Source: B16-G9 sp964400655 (GTDB lineage: Bacteria; Bacteroidota; Bacteroidia; Bacteroidales; F082). From it: DNA of 9,232 bases. Numbering within the stretch: position 1 is the first letter of the stretch; every line of letters starts with the position of its first letter. Positions 5,757-9,232 of this stretch are shown piece by piece. The stretch lies in assembly GCA_964400655.1 (NCBI GenBank), contig CAYNVN010000003.1:1-9232 (forward strand), written 5' to 3'. The notes under the pieces were generated by a model that was not told where the DNA came from, did not search any database, and was given only the letters and a program-made list of their open reading frames with translations. A program made the position numbers and the translations under genes.

Positions 5757-6149
5757 ATGAAACTTATTACGCAATTATTTCTTTTTGGTCTGTTTTTTCT
5801 TATTGTATCATGCGGTTCCACCGAAAACAAGCTGATCGGTATATGGAAAGTTGATAATGTAAAAACCGAATTTGATGAAAACAAAACAACCCCTCAAATG
5901 TTGCAGCAGGTTGTTGAGATTCAAAAACAAATGCATTTTAAAATTCAGGATGATTCATTAATGATAATCATTACTAACAATAACACATACGAAGCCGTTT
6001 GGTCATTTGACAAAAGCCGTCAAATCATTAACTTTCACTTTAAAGGCGATACCGCCGTTCACAAGTTAGGTGATTATATAGAGCCTTACATCGTTTCAAA
6101 AAGCACAACCCCTCTTGGAGTTATTACAACTACCTATTCAAAAGAATAA
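5757..6149 (+). CDS. Small lipocalin-like lipoprotein of unknown function
   Basis: The frame is open from 5655, but the Met at 5757 begins a proper lipoprotein signal, MKLITQLFLFGLFFLIVSCG, with the lipidated cysteine at residue 19. A promoter box at 5725-5732 lies just before it, so this start is preferred and gives 130 residues. The mature part begins GSTENKLIGIWKVDNV and contains alternating beta-type segments (MHFKIQDDSLMIIITNNNTYEAVWSFD and so on). The GxW near the start is typical of lipocalin-like small lipoproteins of Bacteroidota, but no named family could be assigned. It would be anchored in the cell envelope. The next gene starts 24 bases downstream on the same strand, so the two are probably co-transcribed, ending at the terminator at 7321-7355. 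Function is not known. Confidence 0.8.
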   Translation: MKLITQLFLFGLFFLIVSCGSTENKLIGIWKVDNVKTEFDENKTTPQMLQQVVEIQKQMHFKIQDDSLMIIITNNNTYEAVWSFDKSRQIINFHFKGDTAVHKLGDYIEPYIVSKSTTPLGVITTTYSKE

Positions 6150-6173
6150 TTATTAAATATTAATTTTATAACC

Positions 6174-7298
6174 ATGCAAAAATTTTTCTCAATCGTAATG
6201 GCCGGAATCATGGCTGTTTTTATGGTTTCGTGTGGAAATCAACAACAATCAAACAACAACTTTAAATTAAACACAACCGTTAACGGTGCCAAAGACGGAA
6301 CCATGGTTTATTTAAAGAAAAGGTTAGATGCCGACTGGATAACTATTGATTCGGTAAAACTTAAAGATGGTAAAGCCACTCTGGAAGGTAATGTGGATTC
6401 GCCTGATATGATGTACTTTATTATTGAAAATACAAGAGGAGCTGTTCCGGTATTTATTGAAGAGGGTGTCATCAATTTAACTACCAGCCAAAACAATTTA
6501 AGGGATGTAAAAATTGAAAACTCAAAAACCAACGATGAGTACAACAAGTTTATGACCGATGTAATGGGTTCTTTCGATAAAAAAGTCCAGGAACTGGGTG
6601 CCAAATACGGTGTTGCCCAGCGAAAAGGTGATACGGCAGAGGTCAACCGTCTGGAGAAAGAGTATGAAGGCATTGAAAACGAACGAAAAGAAACAATGAT
6701 TCAGTATCTGAAAGATAACAACACCAGTGTTATAGGCCCTTACGTTATTTATGCCAACTCCTATTTGTTTGAACTGGACGAACTGGAAGAGGCTACAAAC
6801 AGCATTGACCCCTCAATGTCGAACAATAAATATGCAAAACTTCTTAACGAACGTGTTGCCACTTTAAAAAGGGTGCAGATAGGTCAACCCTATATTGATT
6901 TTACTCAAAACGATCCGCAGGGAAATCCTGTTGCTCTCAGCTCGGTAGTTAAAGAAAACAAATATGTTTTGGTTGATTTCTGGGCTGCATGGTGTCAGCC
7001 CTGCAGAAGGGAAAATCCGAATGTTTTAAATGCTTACCAAAAATATCACGACAAAGGGTTTACCGTATTCGGTGTTTCTTTCGACAGTCAAAAACAGGAC
7101 TGGATAAAAGCCATACAGGACGACGGTTTAACATGGACGCAGGTTTCCGACCTGAAAGGATGGGGAAATGCTGCCGGCAAACTGTACGGTATTCAGTCCA
7201 TCCCACAAAATATTTTAATTGGCCCCGACGGCAAAATTATTGCACGTAATATTCGCGGTGAGGCTTTGCAGGACAAACTAAAAGAGTTAATGGACTAA
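6174..7298 (+). CDS. TlpA-like thiol:disulfide oxidoreductase lipoprotein with N-terminal DUF4369-like domain
   Basis: This 374-residue envelope protein has three parts. Residues 1-20 are a lipoprotein signal ending FMVSCG, with the lipid cysteine at 20. A beta-rich DUF4369-like domain follows (about 30-115, with GTMVYLKK, SVKLKDGKATLEG and PVFIEEGVINL), then a charged helical linker (about 120-230). A thioredoxin-fold domain occupies about 235-374: the CXXC active site is in FWAAWCQPCRREN (C274, C277), FGVSFD at 299-304, and the cis-proline in QSIPQNILIGPDGKI (P344). Related proteins act in the periplasm as reductases of disulfides, in cytochrome c maturation or in stress resistance; the partner here is unknown. 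It is the second gene of a pair with the lipoprotein upstream and is followed by a strong terminator. All active-site residues are present. Confidence 0.93.
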   Translation: MQKFFSIVMAGIMAVFMVSCGNQQQSNNNFKLNTTVNGAKDGTMVYLKKRLDADWITIDSVKLKDGKATLEGNVDSPDMMYFIIENTRGAVPVFIEEGVINLTTSQNNLRDVKIENSKTNDEYNKFMTDVMGSFDKKVQELGAKYGVAQRKGDTAEVNRLEKEYEGIENERKETMIQYLKDNNTSVIGPYVIYANSYLFELDELEEATNSIDPSMSNNKYAKLLNERVATLKRVQIGQPYIDFTQNDPQGNPVALSSVVKENKYVLVDFWAAWCQPCRRENPNVLNAYQKYHDKGFTVFGVSFDSQKQDWIKAIQDDGLTWTQVSDLKGWGNAAGKLYGIQSIPQNILIGPDGKIIARNIRGEALQDKLKELMD

Positions 7299-7320
7299 AA
7301 CAATAAATAGGTTTTAGCGT

Positions 7321-7355
7321 AAAGGCTGTTTTCGGTGGGAAAGCAGCCTTTTTTT
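7321..7355 (+). terminator. Intrinsic terminator after the thioredoxin-fold gene
   Basis: AAAGGCTGTTTTC (7321-7333) pairs with GAAAGCAGCCTTT (7339-7351). The 13-pair stem contains one T-G wobble and has the loop GGTGG. A run of seven T follows (7349-7355). It lies 22 bases after the stop codon at 7298 and closes the two-gene unit. Confidence 0.93.
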
Positions 7356-7357
7356 AA

Positions 7358-7365
7358 TAGTTTTG
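7358..7365 (+). promoter_or_regulatory. Candidate -7 promoter box of the GH13 gene
   Basis: TAGTTTTG matches the TAnnTTTG consensus and follows the terminator T-run by two bases. This would start transcription near 7372 and give a leader of about 39 nt before the ATG at 7411. The -33 region falls inside the terminator hairpin and shows no clear TTTG, so confidence is moderate. Confidence 0.5.
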
Positions 7366-7410
7366 CCATGCTTATTTGCATTAATGTTCAGAAATAAAAT
7401 CATCAAAACC

Positions 7411-8778
7411 ATGAAAAAAAGTTTATTGTTTCTGCTAATTGTTCTGTTTTCAGGCAGCATGGTAACGGGTCAAACAAAAGATAATCAAAACAACAATCAA
7501 CATATGAAACATTTGGAATGGACACGAAACGCCAATATTTACGAAGTGAATATCCGGCAATATACCCCCGAAGGAACCTTTAATGCCTTCAGAAAACACC
7601 TGCCCCGGTTAAAAGAAACAGGTGTGGATATATTATGGTTAATGCCTGTTTTTCCGGTGGGTGAAAAAAACCGCAAAGGGTCGTTGGGCAGTTACTATGC
7701 CGTTAAAGATTATCATGGCATTAATCCTGAATTTGGTAACAAAGAAGACCTGCGCAATCTTATCCAAGAGGCTCATGCTCTGGGAATGAAAGTTATTCTC
7801 GACTGGGTTGCAAACCACTCGGCCTGGGATAATATCTGGGCAACCGAACATCCTGAATATTACGAAAAAGATGAACACGGTAATCTTGTCTCGCCTTACG
7901 ACTGGACCGATGTTATTTCGTTCGACTACAATAACCCCGAAATGCGGGAAGCCATGACGGAAGCCCTGAAATACTGGGTCCGCGATTTTGACATCGACGG
8001 TTACCGTTGTGATGTGGCCGGAATGGTACCCACCGATTTTTGGAACAATGCCCGCCGTGAACTGGACGAGATTAAACCGGTATTTATGCTGGCCGAAGAT
8101 GAAGATAACGTTGACCTGCTTCGTGAAGCCTTTGACATGAACTACTCCTGGAAATTGCATCACCTGATGAATGATATCGCTCAGGGAAAAAAGAAAGCCG
8201 CCGAAATATGGGATTATTACAACTGGAACAATGCTGTTTTTGATCCCGATATGTACCGCATGACCTTTACCTCAAACCACGATGAAAACTCATGGAACGG
8301 AACGGTTAAAGAGCGTATGGGCGATAAAGCCGGTGAAGCATTTGCCGTTTTTACTTTTGTAGCCCCGGGATTTCCGCTTATTTACAGCGGACAGGAAGCC
8401 GGACTCGATAAACGTCTGCGCTTTTTTGAAAAAGACACCATCGACTGGAGCAATCTTGACAAAGCATCGTTTTATACAAAACTGATTGATTTAAAACATG
8501 CCAATCGTGCCCTTTGGAATGGTGTTGAAGGGGGAGAACCGGTTCCTCTGTCGAAAGGTATTAACGATGATATATTTGCCTTTTACCGCCAAAAGGATAA
8601 CAACAGGGTTTTGGTACTAATGAACCTAAGCAACAACCCGCACTCTTTCAGGCTGGAAAACGACCTGTTAAAAGGAGACTATGTTGATTATAAAACCGGA
8701 GAGGGCTTTCACTACTCAGGAAATCACAGCTGGGAGCTTAACCCATGGGAATATATAATTCTTATTAAGGCAGAGTAG
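7411..8778 (+). CDS. Secreted GH13 alpha-amylase-family glycoside hydrolase
   Basis: The 455-residue protein begins with a signal peptide (MKKSLLFLLIVLFSGSMVTG, cleavage near Gln21) and a short Q/N-rich linker, so it acts in the periplasm or outside the cell. The frame is open from a TTG at 7363, but that codon lies inside the promoter box and the extra residues spoil the signal, so 7411 is chosen. GH13 conserved regions are visible: region I DWVANH (131-136), region II GYRCDVAG with nucleophile Asp201, region III FMLAEDED with acid/base Glu229, and region IV FTSNHDEN with Asp291. A short C-terminal beta domain (about 385-455) follows the barrel. Likely substrates are alpha-glucans or maltodextrins (neopullulanase or cyclomaltodextrinase-like), but the exact specificity cannot be read. 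No SusC/SusD pair or regulator is visible beside it. A repeat-rich region begins 7 bases after its stop. Confidence 0.94.
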   Translation: MKKSLLFLLIVLFSGSMVTGQTKDNQNNNQHMKHLEWTRNANIYEVNIRQYTPEGTFNAFRKHLPRLKETGVDILWLMPVFPVGEKNRKGSLGSYYAVKDYHGINPEFGNKEDLRNLIQEAHALGMKVILDWVANHSAWDNIWATEHPEYYEKDEHGNLVSPYDWTDVISFDYNNPEMREAMTEALKYWVRDFDIDGYRCDVAGMVPTDFWNNARRELDEIKPVFMLAEDEDNVDLLREAFDMNYSWKLHHLMNDIAQGKKKAAEIWDYYNWNNAVFDPDMYRMTFTSNHDENSWNGTVKERMGDKAGEAFAVFTFVAPGFPLIYSGQEAGLDKRLRFFEKDTIDWSNLDKASFYTKLIDLKHANRALWNGVEGGEPVPLSKGINDDIFAFYRQKDNNRVLVLMNLSNNPHSFRLENDLLKGDYVDYKTGEGFHYSGNHSWELNPWEYIILIKAE

Positions 8779-8785
8779 GGAAAAA

Positions 8786-8819
8786 TTGTAGCCCCACCAG
8801 GACTCCCTGCCCGTACCGG
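8786..8819 (+). repeat. GC-rich repeat, copy 1 (short, no hairpin)
   Basis: It begins TTGTAGCCCCACCAGGACTC and continues CCTGCCCGTACCGG, then diverges. Compared with copies 2 and 3 it has a T for C (CCCTGCCC instead of CCCCGCCC) and lacks the self-complementary tail. It starts 7 bases after the GH13 stop codon and ends 4 bases before copy 2. Confidence 0.9.
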
Positions 8820-8823
8820 AAAA

Positions 8824-8881
8824 GGTTGTTGTAGCCCCACCAGGACTCCCCGCCCGTACCGAACGGTACGTTCGGGCGGGG
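8824..8881 (+). repeat. GC-rich repeat, copy 2, with a long imperfect hairpin
   Basis: Bases 8824-8875 are identical over 52 bases to 9181-9232. The 3' half folds on itself: CCCCGC (8848-8853) pairs with GCGGGG (8876-8881), and CCGAACG (8859-8865) pairs with CGTTCGG (8869-8875), with loop GTA and a five-base bulge on the left arm (8854-8858). A competing pairing CGTACCG/CGGTACG (8855-8861 with 8864-8870) overlaps the inner stem, so two hairpins are mutually exclusive. No T-run follows, so it is not a classical terminator. Confidence 0.93.
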
Positions 8882-8891
8882 AACCTGTATC

Positions 8892-8916
8892 CAGAGTTTA
8901 GGAAACTCCTGTTTTT
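8892..8916 (+). terminator. Weak candidate terminator downstream of the GH13 gene
   Basis: CAGAGTTT (8892-8899) pairs with AAACTCCTG (8903-8911), with one bulged C and the loop AGG, followed by TTTTT (8912-8916). It could end transcription coming from the GH13 gene. It also overlaps the stop codon of the minus-strand GIY-YIG pseudogene. The stem is AT-rich and short, so it is uncertain. Confidence 0.35.
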
Positions 8917-9161
8917 AAAGATGAAAATTTCATCCTGAGGTATTTTCTCCCCGCTGAAGATTTAAAGTACTTCTCCCGGTTAATTGCTTCCTCTCTGGTT
9001 GGAAACGTTTCGTAATATACCAGCTTCCAAGGCCTGAATGCTTTTATGGACCTGGTCTTTCCCGCATTATGTTGCTTTATACGTTCGTCAAGATTCTCAC
9101 AATGACCCTTGTAATACCGGTTATGAGATTCGGAATTTAATATGTATGCGTATTACGACAT
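8898..9161 (-). pseudogene. GIY-YIG endonuclease family protein, interrupted by TAA at codon 3
   Basis: The minus strand from ATG (9159-9161) reads Met-Ser-stop and then, in the same frame, 84 codons beginning YAYILNSESHNRYYKGHCEN and ending LRMKFSSLKTGVS before TAA at 8898-8900. Counting the stop as residue 3, the family marks are YAYIL (4-8) and YYKG (16-19) in place of GIY and YIG, the catalytic-type Arg27 in ERIKQHN, RPWKLVYYE (43-51) and NREKYFKSSAGR (61-72) with the metal-binding Glu63. The family commonly starts M.YY(V/A)YIL, so the third codon was probably Tyr (TAT to TAA). No ATG, GTG or TTG lies early enough downstream to rescue it. Standalone members of this type are small proteins of about 80-100 residues, often of unknown role. 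The gene lies between two identical copies of the GC-rich repeat. Confidence 0.82.
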
Positions 9162-9180
9162 GATAAATCGTAACGAATAT

Positions 9181-9232
9181 GGTTGTTGTAGCCCCACCAG
9201 GACTCCCCGCCCGTACCGAACGGTACGTTCGG
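9181..9232 (+). repeat. GC-rich repeat, copy 3 (cut by the window edge)
   Basis: These 52 bases are identical to 8824-8875. The sequence stops just before the outer right arm of the hairpin would appear. Its left boundary (GGTTGTTGTAGCCCC) equals that of copy 2, while the bases further left differ (ATAT here, AAA there). This sets the left edge of the shared repeat at 9181. Copies 2 and 3 are in direct orientation, 357 bases apart, on either side of the GIY-YIG pseudogene. Confidence 0.93.

Noticed and set aside
7363..7410. TTG start for the GH13 enzyme at 7363
   Set aside because: The codon lies inside the TAGTTTTG promoter box and the added residues precede a complete signal peptide starting at 7411.
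7639..8163. Open frame of 174 codons on the minus strand inside the GH13 gene
   Set aside because: It is antisense to a conserved catalytic domain and shows no family features, so it is a shadow frame.
8848..8881. Hairpin of repeat copy 2 as an intrinsic terminator for the GH13 gene
   Set aside because: It is followed by AACCTGTATCC and not a T-run, and the same hairpin sequence begins at copy 3, away from any gene end seen here.
1397..9155. Possible reassignment of TAA to an amino acid, since two genes contain in-frame TAA
   Set aside because: TAA ends several intact genes here (permease, DUF2147, lipoprotein, thioredoxin-fold gene) at the expected family lengths, so the standard code holds.

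Overview
The window looks like chromosomal DNA from a member of the Bacteroidota, probably class Bacteroidia. The evidence is indirect. Promoter boxes match the Bacteroidota -7 consensus TAnnTTTG, and Shine-Dalgarno sequences are absent. Typical families occur: a DUF4369/TlpA-like lipoprotein, DUF2147, an SLC13 permease with paired RCK_C domains, and four-helix-bundle (23S rRNA intervening-sequence type) proteins. An order such as Marinilabiliales is a guess; no rRNA or marker gene is present to test it.

Left half (1-5112, minus strand): a sulfate uptake and activation operon. In transcription order it holds an SLC13 permease, cysQ (PAP phosphatase), cysC (APS kinase) and cysD (ATP sulfurylase small subunit); cysN would be expected beyond the left edge. 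The permease has its own candidate promoter (about 5020-5050), overlapped by two inverted repeats, and a leader of about 150 nt. The upstream DUF2147 gene is closed off by a strong terminator. The operon is interrupted twice by small four-helix-bundle genes: one between cysC and cysD, carrying an in-frame TAA, and one just after cysD, cut by the window edge. The first lies between arrays of the heptamer TTGCTGG/CCAGCAA in inverted orientation. The second is preceded by a degenerate octamer array.

Middle (5138-7355): a secreted DUF2147 protein (minus) diverges from a two-gene plus-strand unit encoding a small lipoprotein and a thioredoxin-fold lipoprotein of the DUF4369/TlpA type. The unit ends at a strong intrinsic terminator.

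Right part (7358-9232): a secreted GH13 alpha-amylase-family enzyme, followed by a repeat-rich tail. The tail holds three copies of a GC-rich repeat starting TTGTAGCCCCACCAGGACTC. Two copies share 52 identical bases, include a strong hairpin, and flank a small minus-strand GIY-YIG endonuclease gene that has a TAA at codon 3.

The core genes are ordinary. The most interesting material is the set of small accessory genes, each associated with its own repeat type, two of them broken by a single TAA.
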